From the NCBI GenBank assembly GCA_938743325.2, contig OW568900.1:248001-312000 (forward strand): a stretch of DNA of 64,000 nt, in the 5' to 3' direction. Source of the stretch: Pycnococcus provasolii (Eukaryota > Chlorophyta > Pseudoscourfieldiophyceae > Pseudoscourfieldiales > Pycnococcaceae). Made by a program: the position numbers and the translations under genes. Shown piece by piece: positions 49,287 to 59,606 of this stretch. Positions within the stretch are counted from its first letter, which is position 1, and every line of letters starts with the position of its first letter. The notes beneath the pieces are model-generated. The model worked only from the letters and a program-made list of their open reading frames with translations. It was not told the DNA's origin and made no database searches.

Positions 49287-51274
49287 ATGGCGTCAGGCCC
49301 AACGGTGATGCCTCATTTGAGTAGTAGTCGTCCGACGTCACACGCGAGTTTCTCTCAGCTCCCTGGGGGTGCTTCTGGAGTTGGTGGTGCTCATGGACCT
49401 GGAGGAGGGTCATCTTCGCGGGGAAATATGCATGGGGACAGGGGGGACCATGGTAACTACACGCCATCTCTCATGGGGGGTGCTCAGGGAAACGCTCCGA
49501 ACGAATATGCGGGTGGTGGTGGAGGTAACGGCATGATGGGTGCGTTTGGGAACGCCGACAGTCATGCGGGCGCGGGTATGTCCGCTCTGGCGTCAAGGCC
49601 GTTCCACGTGCCGACGGACGAAGAGGTGGTACGTGCCTTTTTTGCTCTTTTTGCTCTTTTTGCTTTTTGTTAAAGCCTCAGCGAGCGCATACACACTCAC
49701 TCACCTTACCTTGTTCACAGTTTCATTTGCGCGAGGAGGAGAAGCGGCGGCGTGTCGTCGACCGTGAACGACTCAAGAGAATGCAAGTCGCGGATAAGTC
49801 GACGTTCAGCAGCCGCATGGGACTCAGCAGCGTGCGCCTGAAGAGCGCGGTAGGTGCCGACGAAGACGGGGAAGGAGCGACGGAAGGACGGATGCGAGGA
49901 CGTGACCTCGCAGCCGCGGCAACACTTCCCACCGACCACCGACGCCGGGAGAAGGAGAACATGAGCGACTTCATCGCCAAAAAGCGTGAAATCTTTCTCG
50001 TGCAGATGTCACTCGACACCAAGCGCGCCGAAATTCGAAAGCTCGAGGAACGCGCGCTCCAGCGCGAGGAGGCGCTGCGTAAGTCGGAGCAGATGCTCGA
50101 CGAGGATGCACAGCGCTTCGACGACTTTCTCAAGGAGAACGACGAGCGCGTGCAGGAGGCGATCAAGCGCGCCGAGGTGGAGGCGAAGGCGAAGCAGGAC
50201 CGCGTCAACGACATCAAGCGCTTGAACGGGCAGATTGCAGCCATCCGGTCGGAACTTGGCAAGTACGAGGAGCAGCTGGAAGACTGCCAGAAGTACAGGG
50301 AGTTCCTCGACCAGCTCACTCCCATCGAGTTTTTCGAGGAGCAGGAGGAGGCGAAGGAGGCTGCTCACCAGGTGAAGGTGAAGGCGCGCGCGGACGCCAT
50401 CGCCAAGACGCGCGGGGAGGTGGACGCGGCGCGCGTCGCGGAGATTAAGAAGATTCGCGACGAGGAGGAGTGGGAGGACCGCGCAGATGCGCGCATCGCC
50501 GCGCTGCCTCCGGTGGTGTACCCGCCGGAGCCGCCGGAGGTGGAGCGGCCGACGGAGGAGACGGGCGAGGAGCCGATGTACTTCCAGCACCCGCAGCAGC
50601 TTCTCAGCATCTTCAACCAGCTTGAGGAGCAGAACCTCTTCCTGATCCAGAACAGCCAGGAGACGGAGGAGGCGCTCGAGGAGCTCAAGTCGAAGTACCG
50701 CGACGTGAAGACGCGCATGGACGCGGAGACGTCGAGCTTGGAGGTGCAGATTGAGACGCTCAGGTCGGCGATCGCCGCGGAGGAGGACAAAGCGCGCGCG
50801 CTGGAGGAAAAGACGGGAAGTGGGTTCGGCATGGGTGTCGGCAGCAAGGAGCACGACAAGATGCTCGACGAGCTGCACCGCAAGGTGACGGAGGTGTACG
50901 TCGCGTCGGGCTTCGAGCAGGATGCGTCCATGGGCATCCTGCAGATGCTCAAGCAGGTGGAGTCGAAGCTGGAGGAGCACCTGTCCGTCGTCGAGACGAT
51001 GCCGGTGGAGGAGCTCGAGAGAATGGAGAAGGAGAAGGAGAAGGAGCGCCGCACAAGGCTCCGCGAGGAGAAGATGGCTGTCTTCCGGAAGCAGCAGGAG
51101 CTGCGAATCCAGAAGAGCTTGGAGCGAAGTCAGGCGCCGGTGAAAAAGAAGCTCGGCAAACCGATGATGTACCGGAGCGACCCACCGGATCGCAAGAAGA
51201 AGGTGGACACGGGCCCGAAGCTCGACGTCGAGGACGTGAGGCTCGCGGCGTACCTGTCGCGGCAGTTCTACTAA
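49287..51274 (+). CDS. CFAP100: Cilia- and flagella-associated protein 100 (CFAP100/CCDC37/MIA1), one intron
   Basis: Two exons, 49287-49628 and 49721-51274, joined in phase 0 across a 92-nt GT-AG intron, giving 631 residues. The start at 49287 has a strong GCCATGG context. Exon 1 is Gly/Ser-rich and ends PFHVPTDEEV; exon 2 continues FHLREEEKRRRVVDRERLKRM. The core FIAKKREIFLVQMSLDTKRAEIRKLE ... RFDDFLKENDERVQEAIKRAE is characteristic of CFAP100, followed by long coiled coil with a FQHPQQLLSIFNQLEEQNLFLIQ segment. In Chlamydomonas the CFAP100-CFAP73 pair is the modifier of inner arms (MIA) complex that tunes the I1/f inner-arm dynein on the doublet. Confidence 0.88.
49629..49720 (+). other. 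Intron in CFAP100
   Basis: 92 nt, donor GTG/GTACGTGCC, acceptor TTGTTCACAG/TTT. T-rich with a CTCACTCACCTTAC region before the acceptor. The donor is almost the same as in the TerD-MORN intron. Confidence 0.85.
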
Positions 51275-52466
51275 ACAAGCATTCTTGTCCTTGTCGAACG
51301 AAGAGTTATCATATTTTGCGTATTCCAAAAAATTCCTAACGCTGAGATCCTAGACCTACGGTAGCCTTGGTTGACCCATCAAGAAGAACGTTGTCAACTG
51401 CCAACCCCGAACGAACAACCACCTCTTGCTTGAACTCCTTTCAATCATCATCATGGAGCTCTTCTTCAGATAATTTTTGGTTCAAACATTCCGTTTGCTT
51501 TGACGCTCGCGTCAACTATAGATGGCAACGTCAATATACTATACTTTGGTATTAATGAGGGGAGAGAATATTTTGCCAGGTATTAGCCGGCAGCGATAGC
51601 TGTGACGACGTTTGGACTAGTCGGCGTCGTGCGGCGTCCACGAGCCACGACGCCACTAGCGGAGAGAAGAAGTAAGGTAGAAGTGTCGTTGGTTACATTC
51701 CCGAATCCTGAAGCAGTCTACACGTAGGTACGATGGATAATGAAACCCATCAGCGCAGCAAGGTCGAGCGTCACGTCATTGACGAGCAATGTCGTGATGG
51801 ACAGTTGGACACCGGGCGACTGGCCGTCAAGAACATCACCGCACATCCCAACAGGCAACAGGCCGCGGAGACGTTGAAGCACAGCAATGTTCGAGGCCAG
51901 TGGCCAGTGCAAGGCTTATCATCAGGAAATGCGCGAAGGAATGCCTCAAAGGAAGCAAGTAAACATGAAACAAAGCGCCCGTGTAGTTTGCAGCTCCGTC
52001 CGTTTGAAGAGATACACGAATATCCTTGCCACGGAGCTCCATCAGCTTGACGACTGACGAGAGTTGCCTCCATCACCGCGAGCGTCATCATCGCTACGTC
52101 AAGCATGCTCGTTATGGCGTGGGCCGACGAGCACCGAGTACTTAGGACAAAAAACTAAAGAAAGCAAAGCACAACAACAAGGTGCTTGCGGACAACTTAG
52201 CTAACTTATTAATAATAGGCGCGGACATAGTCCTAGCCTTCGCCACCGCGCGGTCGACTTCCTTCTGCGAGTCTGCGAGAGACTGTGGAATTGCTTGTTG
52301 CACGACCGGGATCCCGCACGGGCCCAATCCCTCAAATAGATTCGGGGTCGGGCAAGGACGTATCCCCATTTGAACGGCGAATTCAACCGAGGGCGAGTTG
52401 TCGGGTGCGCGTTTTGTCTGGGAAATGGCGGCGAATAGTTGTGAAATAGGATAGGATAATGTCGTG
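51275..52466. other. Convergent 1.2-kb region of unclear content
   Basis: Between the converging CFAP100 and bL19 genes, unusually large for a convergent gap here. Between 51.7 and 52.1 kb both strands have open frames of about 65-110 residues; a minus-strand one contains LMELRGKDIRVSLQTDGAANYTGALF, which looks protein-like but matches no family I recognise. It may be a relic gene or chance. No telomere-like repeat. Confidence 0.4.
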
Positions 52467-53186
52467 TTACCTTTTTTTGCCGCGCGTGTCGGTTTTGTGC
52501 CACAGGTACCACATCTTCGAGTCCGGACGCGACTTGCTCTGCTTGCGTCCCACCACCTTGACGTCGCGCACGGTGGGCGAGTACAGCGGAAAGCTGCGTT
52601 CGACGTTCACGCCCCCGACGGATCCTCGCACGTTGAACGTGCTTCCTGAGCGTCTATTTCTCCGGCTAATACACATGCCTCTGAATATTTGTACGCGGTT
52701 TCTGTTTTCCGGCGTGAGCACGTGCACTTCTACGATATCCCCCGTCCTGAAGTCCGGCAGCGGTCTTTCCGTTTGCATGCGGTTTTGGTATTCGTCGTCA
52801 ATGGTTTTTAGCATCCGTTCCGTGCGAACCTTGAGGTTTCTCGATCGCGGCATGAGCCGTGTGGGTGTGAATGCGGGAGACGCGGGGTACCGCAGTCGCG
52901 ACGGGTGCGTAGGTTGATATGAGGAGGCTTGGATGGACGCGTCCTGTGAAGTGGACGCCAAAGACAAAACCCCAGGAGCAGGAGCAGGAGATGTTGACGA
53001 CGACATGAAAGAGACGGCTGAACCCAAGAAACCCGAAGAAAGAAGACTACTGCTACCCCCCTCCGGACGAATCCCGAGGTAAGAAGAAGAAGGAGAAGCC
53101 GCCTTAATGAAAGAAGCACTCTTCACCAAGGTAACTTCTCTCTTCAAGGTAAGTAAGAGCCTGGATGATCTGAGCAGCTGCGCCAT
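52467..53186 (-). CDS. Organellar ribosomal protein bL19 (probably mitochondrial)
   Basis: 239 residues from the ATG at 53186; codons upstream are in frame but unlike protein. MAQLLRSSRLLLTLKREVTLVKSASF is an Arg/Leu/Ser amphipathic presequence favouring mitochondria over plastid. The bL19 domain is at about residues 145-235: TGDIVEVHVLTPENRNRVQIFRG, then ISRRNRRSGSTFNVRG and NVERSFPLYSPTVRDVKVV match the family order. A basic C-terminus (SRPDSKMWYLWHKTDTRGKKR) ends it. Plastid bL19 is the alternative. Confidence 0.82.
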   Translation of the reverse strand: MAQLLRSSRLLLTLKREVTLVKSASFIKAASPSSSYLGIRPEGGSSSLLSSGFLGSAVSFMSSSTSPAPAPGVLSLASTSQDASIQASSYQPTHPSRLRYPASPAFTPTRLMPRSRNLKVRTERMLKTIDDEYQNRMQTERPLPDFRTGDIVEVHVLTPENRNRVQIFRGMCISRRNRRSGSTFNVRGSVGGVNVERSFPLYSPTVRDVKVVGRKQSKSRPDSKMWYLWHKTDTRGKKR

Positions 53187-53558
53187 TGGAATATGTATGG
53201 ACACCTCTATGATAGTAGGGAATTCCCTAAGAGGAAGTTTAGAATGACCGGATGAGGAGGCCGATGAGAATGAGGAGGAGGAGGGGGGGGGGGGCAAACA
53301 CAACAACCAGGGAGGGACCCAGGGTTAGGGTTAGGGCATTAGGGTGTTAGGGCATTAGGGTTAGGGCATTAGGGTTAGGGCATTAGGGTGTTAGGGCATT
53401 AGGGTTAGGTTTAGGGTTAGGGTTAGGTTATTAGGGTTAGGGTGATCGGGATGTTAGGGTTACGAGTCGTGCGACTGACGCGTTTTCCTTTCCGGGGAAG
53501 TGACGTTCCATTTTCCTTTCCGGAATCCTTCTCTCTCGCCCCAACGTTGAGACGAGGT
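53187..53558 (+). repeat. Divergent intergenic region with TTAGGG-type array
   Basis: 53322-53446 is a run of TTAGGG and GCATTAGGG, GTGTTAGGG units, for example TTAGGGCATTAGGGTTAGGGCATTAGGG. It separates the bL19 and N-acetylglutamate synthase genes. A G-rich run (GGGGGGGGGG) sits at about 53284. Confidence 0.9.
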
Positions 53559-53741
53559 ATGGCGGCATGGACGTCAGCAGCCTTAGGGCACTTTTGTTTC
53601 GTGAAGAAGCAAGCGCCTGGTTTTGTTCCTGGTTTTGGGAGTCCTCTCTCGCGGAGGAGTCCATCTTCATCTTCACGGGGACTTCGTGTTGTTGTTGCAT
53701 ATAAACAACGTGGGGTTCGTCCGTCACGTTGCATGGCCTCT

Positions 53742-53774
<33 letters not shown>

Positions 53775-55562
53775 GTGGAATCAAGTGCACCTCTACCTAT
53801 GGATCTACCCGTGGATAGCAGCAGCAGCAGCAGTGGTGGTGGTGGTGGTAGCAGTAGTGTGGACCAGTCGTCTCGTTCTCGTTCCTCTGGACGTCCTGCT
53901 GGTGCTGGTGCCGCTGGTTCAGAAGCGATGACAAACGGCTCTCAAAGCTCGGAGTCGTCGTCGCCAACATCATCATCCACGAAGCAGCAGCAGCAGCAGC
54001 AGCAGGATCTTGAAGATGTCACTCCCAGCTTCGTGCACGACTTACGTGCAGCGGCGCCGTACATCAAAGGACACAGAGGATCCACCATGGTCGTCGCGCT
54101 CTCGCCCGATCCCGAACAACTCTCTGGAACGCTTGGTGACGTCGCCATGCTCGTTGACATGGGAATCAACATCGTGCTTGTCGTCGGAGCGTATCTCACG
54201 TCCGCGGACGACTTGCCACCAGCGTGCGCGAAACCGGTGTGCGACGAAAGCCTGCGCGAGACCGCGGGCACGTGCGGTGTCCTAAGGGAAGAAGTCATGA
54301 GACGACTCTCGCTCGGACAATCCGTGGGGGCGATGAGAAGGCACGTGTCGGCGTCCAACTCCAACCCAACGTTCGGCGCGCCGCTGCGTGTCGTCGAGGG
54401 AAACTTCCTTTTCGCGCGCGCTCTGGGAGTCGTCGCGGGCGTCGACTACGGAAACGCGGGCGTCGTCAGCTCCATCGATACGAGCGGAATTAAGCACCAG
54501 CTCAAGCAGGGAAATGTCGTGCTCGTCACGAACATTGCGTACAGCGTGATGGGCGAAGCGCTCCTGTGCCATCCTCTCGACGTTGGTGTGACGCTCGCAG
54601 CGAAACTTCAAGCTGACAAGTTGTTCCTGCTGCTGAACGGCGATCGCAAACCGAAAACCACGCACGCACTGCCGCAGTGGATACCACTAGAGCGAGTGCT
54701 CAAGGAGACGGCGACGAAAAATCAAGAGAGCCCAGATGACGTCGAAAGCACGAAAGGTGCCATAGAACAAGTCGGCGGCGCATTGGCAAGTCGGTACGAC
54801 GGCCCTGACCTTGACACCGGTGCACCGATTGCTTGGCTCAGCCGCACGTCTCCTCCCGAATTGTCGGCGGCACTTGAGGCGTGCAGTCGAGGTGTCACGC
54901 GTTGCCACATTCTCTCGGCGGCAAGGTGTGGAACGCACGGCGACCTACTCACGGAACTATTCACGCGAACTGGAATTGGATGTATGGTATCGCGCAATCT
55001 GTACGAGGGCATCCGCGTCGCGGCTGCGAAGGACTTTGTGGCTGTGCGAGAGATGCTCCTCGACGGGGAGAAAGAGGGAAGGCTGCGCGCAAGAAGCGAC
55101 GACGAGTTGCGGGCGTCGATTGCCAGTGGCACGTTCTACGTACTCGAGCTCGACGGAAGTATCGTCGGGTGCGGCGCTTTGCTGTTCGATGACGGGGTGG
55201 ACGCTGATTTGAACGGCTCTCAGTGCGAGGGGAGTGCCATACGACCCGTCGAACTTGCGGCGATGTACGTATCAAAAAAGTTTCGTGGCTCGTTCCGCGG
55301 TGATGCTATTCTCGACTACCTCGAGCAGGAGGCACGCTTTAGGAGTGCGAGCCATGTCTACATTCTCACGACACGAACTGCCGGCTGGTTCGTCGCTCGC
55401 GGCTTCGAGAAACTCGGACCGGGCCACGTTGCGGGGGTGAACTTCCTTCCTTCCGCCCGCGTGGAGCGCATCGAGCCAAGTCGTAACGCACTTCTCTACG
55501 CCAAGGCGCTCCTGGAGTGGGATGAGACGGACACCTGCCCGGGCGAACGAATTGGTTTTTAA
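53559..55562 (+). CDS. NAGS: N-acetylglutamate synthase (plant type), plastid-targeted
   Basis: 667 residues from ATG 53559; in-frame ATG codons upstream lie in the telomere-like array. A long N-terminus (transit peptide, then poly-Ser, Gly and Gln) covers about 160 residues. An amino acid kinase-like domain follows: YIKGHRGSTMVVALS and VAMLVDMGINIVLVVGA are typical; SAARCGTHGDLLTELFTRTGIGCMV closes it. A GNAT acetyltransferase domain follows (VAAAKDFVAVREML, TFYVLELDGSIVGCGALL, VELAAMYVSKKFRGSFRGDAILDYLE), with the RGxGxG-like acetyl-CoA loop as RGSFRG. Acetyl-CoA plus glutamate gives N-acetylglutamate, the first step of arginine synthesis. GNAT plus kinase-like architecture separates it from NAG kinase. 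Confidence 0.93.
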
Positions 55563-55682
55563 CACCGAAAGGAGCATTGTCTTATTTCACACATTTGTAA
55601 AGTTATAAAATATTTGTTTGACTATGTTAAAATATATGAATCACCACATGCACACGGTCCTGGTATAACCACACTTCTTTAT

Positions 55683-56321
55683 TCATTGGAAGAATCGCGT
55701 GGACTCGTCAAGCAGACGAGTGCGCTCCGCGATGTGGTCACGCAAGTCCACACGACGCGCGTCGTCTGACATGCCGAGTTCCATTTCCTCCGCGCGAATC
55801 GCTAATACGTCAGATTCGGACATCCCAAGCTCCGCGCCAAGTCGCAACGCCGCCTGCAGGTGTTCCTCCGCAGCATTGCCGTAGTGCATGACACGACTCT
55901 GCACGTTGACAGCGACTAATCCGCCCGCGAGTTTGACGCACGTATCAAGCACCGCCGCTGACGGCTCGAATGACGCGTCGCTGAGATGAACGCGAGGCAC
56001 GAGGACGAGAGCGCCACCGCCGCCTAGCCCAGCCTTAAGGATACGCGTCCACTTGCTGTCGCGCCACGCGACGTGCCGTTGGCTTCCTGGCGCGGAGAGA
56101 TTGTCGAAAACGCGCCATAGCGCCTTCAAAACTGGGTCTTCCGCAGCCTTGCGAGGCTGCTGCTTTCCACCATTCGACTCGGGAAGAGTCGGGTCAGCGA
56201 TCGCCACCTCAGCCCACGATTCTGCACCGTCGGACAGACACAAACGCACGCTGATGATGAGCGCAGCATGACTGCGTATCGGAGCAAGTGCCTTGCCAGC
56301 GTTCCCGTTCGAAGGGGGCTT

Positions 56322-56352
<31 letters not shown>

Positions 56353-57350
56353 GCGCCGGCACACGTGCTCGCAGCCTCCTTTCGCCGTGTCCAGAATGTA
56401 TCAAGGACGTGTCGCAGCTCCTGCGTGTCTGATACGGGCACCGCGCTGGCATGTTCCGCGTAGAAGCCTTCGCGACGGTGTTCGCGCACGGCGAGTCCCG
56501 CCGTCGCATTTCCAGAGGCGATACGCGAGACTGCGTTCGCGTCGTCGCCAAGCAGGTCGAGTAGCACCTCGCGGCTTATGCTTCGGCCAGTCACAGGCGC
56601 CTTCGCGGGAGCAAGCACGGCGGACAGCAGTCCAGCGACGTGAACGGAAGCACGCGCAACTCTGCCGTCGTCGAGCGCTTGCTGTATATGCTCGAAGATG
56701 TCGTTCGCGACGCACGACGCCACAGCCGCCGCGGCGTCGGTCGTTCCCGTGGATGGCGGGCCGTGCATAAGCACGGTGATATGCTCGCCGTTGGCGAGGG
56801 CGCGTTGAACGCGCGCGTTGACGTGTTTTGCGTACATTTCCTCGCACGCTCCCGTGTGCACGCCGTCCCAGCCTTCGACGCGTCTCTCGACGGCCGTCTT
56901 TGGCCTTTTCAGCTTGACAAGGTTCTGTGCAGGCAAGGCGACGATCGACTCGCACGGCGTCGTTCCTGGCACGCCTGTCGCCACGACGGCGACGCGATCC
57001 TTGCGTGCGCTGGTCGGCCAGGTGTATTCCGTCACAGAGCGCGGCGCCGTCGTCGTCGTTGCGCCAGCACCTATCGCTGCTGCGTCGTGCCAAGCGCGAG
57101 CGTCGTCGCCCGTTACCTTATCTTCGTTCGCCGAGGCGTCGTGCGTTTCCGCCCGTCGTGTCTGACTTGGGTATCGAGCTCCCATAGTACAAACTGCCGC
57201 AGCCTTAGCCGCGCCTTGATTTCTCCGCATCGACGACGACATCTTGAGCTTGGATAAGGAGGCTGCGCGAGCTGAGCCTGAGCCATTGTTACTATGCTGA
57301 GACAACTGCGCGAGAGGCGGGTCCTCCGACGGCGACGCCAATGGCGGCAT
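55683..57350 (-). CDS. Divergent kinesin-like motor-domain protein with degenerate P-loop
   Basis: 555 residues. The region from about residue 130 to 500 aligns in outline with a kinesin motor domain: DRVAVVATGVPGTTP opening, YAKHVNARVQRALANGEHITVLMHGPPSTGTT at the P-loop position, VRLCLSDGAESWAEVAIADPT at the switch II (DLAGSE) position, and HVAWRDSKWTRILKAGLGGG, a near match to YRNSKLTRLLQDSLGGN. The P-loop lacks the essential Lys of GxxxxGK(S/T) (it reads GPPSTGTT) and the DLAGSE motif is IADPT, so ATP hydrolysis is unlikely. An Ala-rich insertion near 330 interrupts the fold. No extended coiled-coil tail is visible. It may be a pseudo-motor or a decaying gene; the frame is intact. Confidence 0.65.
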
Positions 57351-57662
57351 GGACGCCGCTGACGAGACGGAGGTGGAGAGCGCCTAAAGCGTAATCTTGG
57401 TCAAACTCGCTAATAAGGGCACGAACGGGACGGGACGGGACGGAACGCGCGAAAGCCAAGGCCTCTCCTGCTGCACGTGTTTCGTCGTTTAGAAGCGGAC
57501 GGACTTGCGCGCACGTGTCAGAAGGTGGTCAAGATGAAGATACGCACGGATGGACTTGCGCGCACGTGGTATGGAGCGGTCCATCCCTCGTGGTCTTGTG
57601 CGCCTGTTGCGGAGGGTGGTACAAGAATACGCCTGCTCCGCGCGCCATTTCACGCATTCCCC
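57351..57662. promoter_or_regulatory. Divergent promoter region with a direct repeat
   Basis: 312 bp between divergent starts. GGACTTGCGCGCACGTG occurs at about 57498 and 57552 (54-bp spacing), inside a longer repeated block beginning ACGGA(T)GGACTTG. CACGTG is an E-box-like core. No telomere-like array. Confidence 0.5.
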
Positions 57663-59504
57663 ATGTGGCTGTCGCGTCGCTCGGGATCGACGAGGCGTGG
57701 TGGTGCCAGTGGTGGTGGTGGTGGTGGTGGTGGCGTTGGTGGCGGTGGTGGTGGTGATAGTGTTAATGGCGGTGCAGGTGGCTCGTCTTCGTCCGTCTTC
57801 ATGACGGCGTTTTTAGGATTCATCTTTGGACTTTGTTTCATAGCGGCCATCGTCTTAATGAAGTCGAAAGGATCGAGAGAACACTTATTCGGAATTTCTC
57901 TCAACACGGATGTCGCGCCACAGCCACAAATGCCTTCCGCAGCAGCAGCAGCAGCAACAACAAAGCAGCAGCGCGCGGTCGCCTCATCCGTGGCGGTGGT
58001 CTCCACAACGATCGCGCCGATCGATGTGACACATGCAGACAACTTCGACAGAAAGGAGGTTGACGAACAACTTGAGGTTGTGCAGACAACTTCAAGCGCG
58101 CCGGTGGTCGTTCAGATCGAGAAGGAGGAGGAGGAGGCGGCGACGGCGACGGCGATTGAAGGGCAGCAGCCCAGCAGTGCACACGAGGCGACGGTGAATG
58201 CCGAAGATGAAGGCGTCTCACCAACCTTAGACACACCGGCTGAAACAGCAACCACGACGTCCAGGAGAAGAGCACCGCCGCAGAGTATGGCCAACTCTGC
58301 GGCGAACGAGCGCATAAACAAGGAGTACGCGCACTTCCAGCACCAGCTTCGCTGGACGCCGAGCTCGACGGGCGGGGTAATGCACGTTGACGGTAACCTA
58401 CGGATCGTCGAGCGTGCCGTTCTTGTGGCCAGGCAGTATCGCGCGTACAGCTCGAACACCATGCCCATTACGCTCTTTACGGACGCGGCGACGTACGCGT
58501 CGTGGCAAGAGCGTTGGCGTGACGCAGGCCACCCCACTGGTGGGCCGAAGACCGTCGACAAGATTCCGCGCCAGTCGGTCGCATCTTCCGCGAAGGCGGG
58601 TGACAAGAGCGTTCGCGCGACGGACACGCTGTACTTGTTCAGCCTCGAGAGCAACGACAGCCCGTTTGCGCGCGTCGTTCTCTTCGAGAACCTGACGATG
58701 CCCGAGCTGCCGAAGCGGATACGCGACAAGGCGTCGTCGACGTACCGTCTGAGCGCGCACCTCTGGCTGAAGAAGATCGTCTCGTACCTCAACAGCCCGT
58801 ACGAAAAGAGCGTGTTTCTTGACGCTGACACGTGCCCGTGCTCGTCGCTCGACGAGTATTTCAAGCTGCTCGACGATGCCGACGTCGTCAACACGATCGA
58901 GCACAAGTACGACGAGTTCCTGCGCGGCTTCAAGGGCGTCACGGCCGACAGCATAGGCATGCTAGGTGCGAAGCCGCCGATGACGTTCGCGGAGCGCAAC
59001 TGCGGCTTCATCGGGTTCCGCAAGTCGGCACGCGCGGACGCCATGCTGCTGACGTGGTTGCGTGCCTACCTCGCCTACCTGGAGTCTGGGCCGTCAGCTG
59101 GTCCTGCCGGCGGATTTCGCGGCCGAGAGGGCGTGCGTGGTGGCGATCAGCCTGCGTACAGGGAGGCGATGTATATTAACTTAAAGCATGGGCTGCGTGA
59201 ACACCTCGTCGCGCGCGCGGGTTCCGGCGGCATTTGCCGCGGCCTTCCTCAGGCGTGGCGCAAGAGCTGCAGCGAACCCAAGGTGCGCGACGCATCGCGC
59301 GGCGTTGCGTGCAGCCGTGGCTGTTTGGCCGTGCACGAAAAGTGCGAGTGTTGGAGCCACCGCCCAGCACCCAAGGCTAACTCGCGTCCGATACGCCCGG
59401 CGGACGGCTTACCCAGCTACGCGAACATCGTGCGCATGTACGCGCGACGCCACCGCGGCAGTTCGGCTGCCGAAGGCCTGGCCGGCCACGACGAATCCGA
59501 CTAA
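57663..59504 (+). CDS. Type II membrane glycosyltransferase, family not assigned
   Basis: 613 residues from ATG 57663 (upstream in-frame codons look noncoding). A Gly-rich cytosolic N-terminus is followed by one membrane segment (FMTAFLGFIFGLCFIAAIVLM, about residues 42-62) and then a low-complexity stem. The catalytic domain begins near 255 with RAVLVARQYRAYSSNTMPITLFTDA. It contains KSVFLDADTCPCSSLDEYF with the DxD motif (Asp387-Ala-Asp389), and later RNCGFIGFRKS and GGDQPAYREAMY. These are the hallmarks of GT-A fold sugar-nucleotide transferases in the Golgi. Ends with a Cys-rich segment (CSEP ... CSRGCLAVHEKCECW). Convergent with ODAD3 gene. Confidence 0.72.
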   Translation: MWLSRRSGSTRRGGASGGGGGGGGVGGGGGGDSVNGGAGGSSSSVFMTAFLGFIFGLCFIAAIVLMKSKGSREHLFGISLNTDVAPQPQMPSAAAAAATTKQQRAVASSVAVVSTTIAPIDVTHADNFDRKEVDEQLEVVQTTSSAPVVVQIEKEEEEAATATAIEGQQPSSAHEATVNAEDEGVSPTLDTPAETATTTSRRRAPPQSMANSAANERINKEYAHFQHQLRWTPSSTGGVMHVDGNLRIVERAVLVARQYRAYSSNTMPITLFTDAATYASWQERWRDAGHPTGGPKTVDKIPRQSVASSAKAGDKSVRATDTLYLFSLESNDSPFARVVLFENLTMPELPKRIRDKASSTYRLSAHLWLKKIVSYLNSPYEKSVFLDADTCPCSSLDEYFKLLDDADVVNTIEHKYDEFLRGFKGVTADSIGMLGAKPPMTFAERNCGFIGFRKSARADAMLLTWLRAYLAYLESGPSAGPAGGFRGREGVRGGDQPAYREAMYINLKHGLREHLVARAGSGGICRGLPQAWRKSCSEPKVRDASRGVACSRGCLAVHEKCECWSHRPAPKANSRPIRPADGLPSYANIVRMYARRHRGSSAAEGLAGHDESD

Positions 59505-59606
59505 AACTTGTAACTTATCGGAATCTTAGTGTGTGTACGTGTGTGCGTGTGTGTTGGCTGACGTTGTTGTCGTTATTTCGTCCAACCAAAAGGAATAAAG
59601 AACAGT

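Noticed and set aside
50009-51328. 439-codon open frame on the minus strand
   Set aside because: Antisense to CFAP100; Leu/Arg-rich mirror of Glu/Lys-rich coiled coil.
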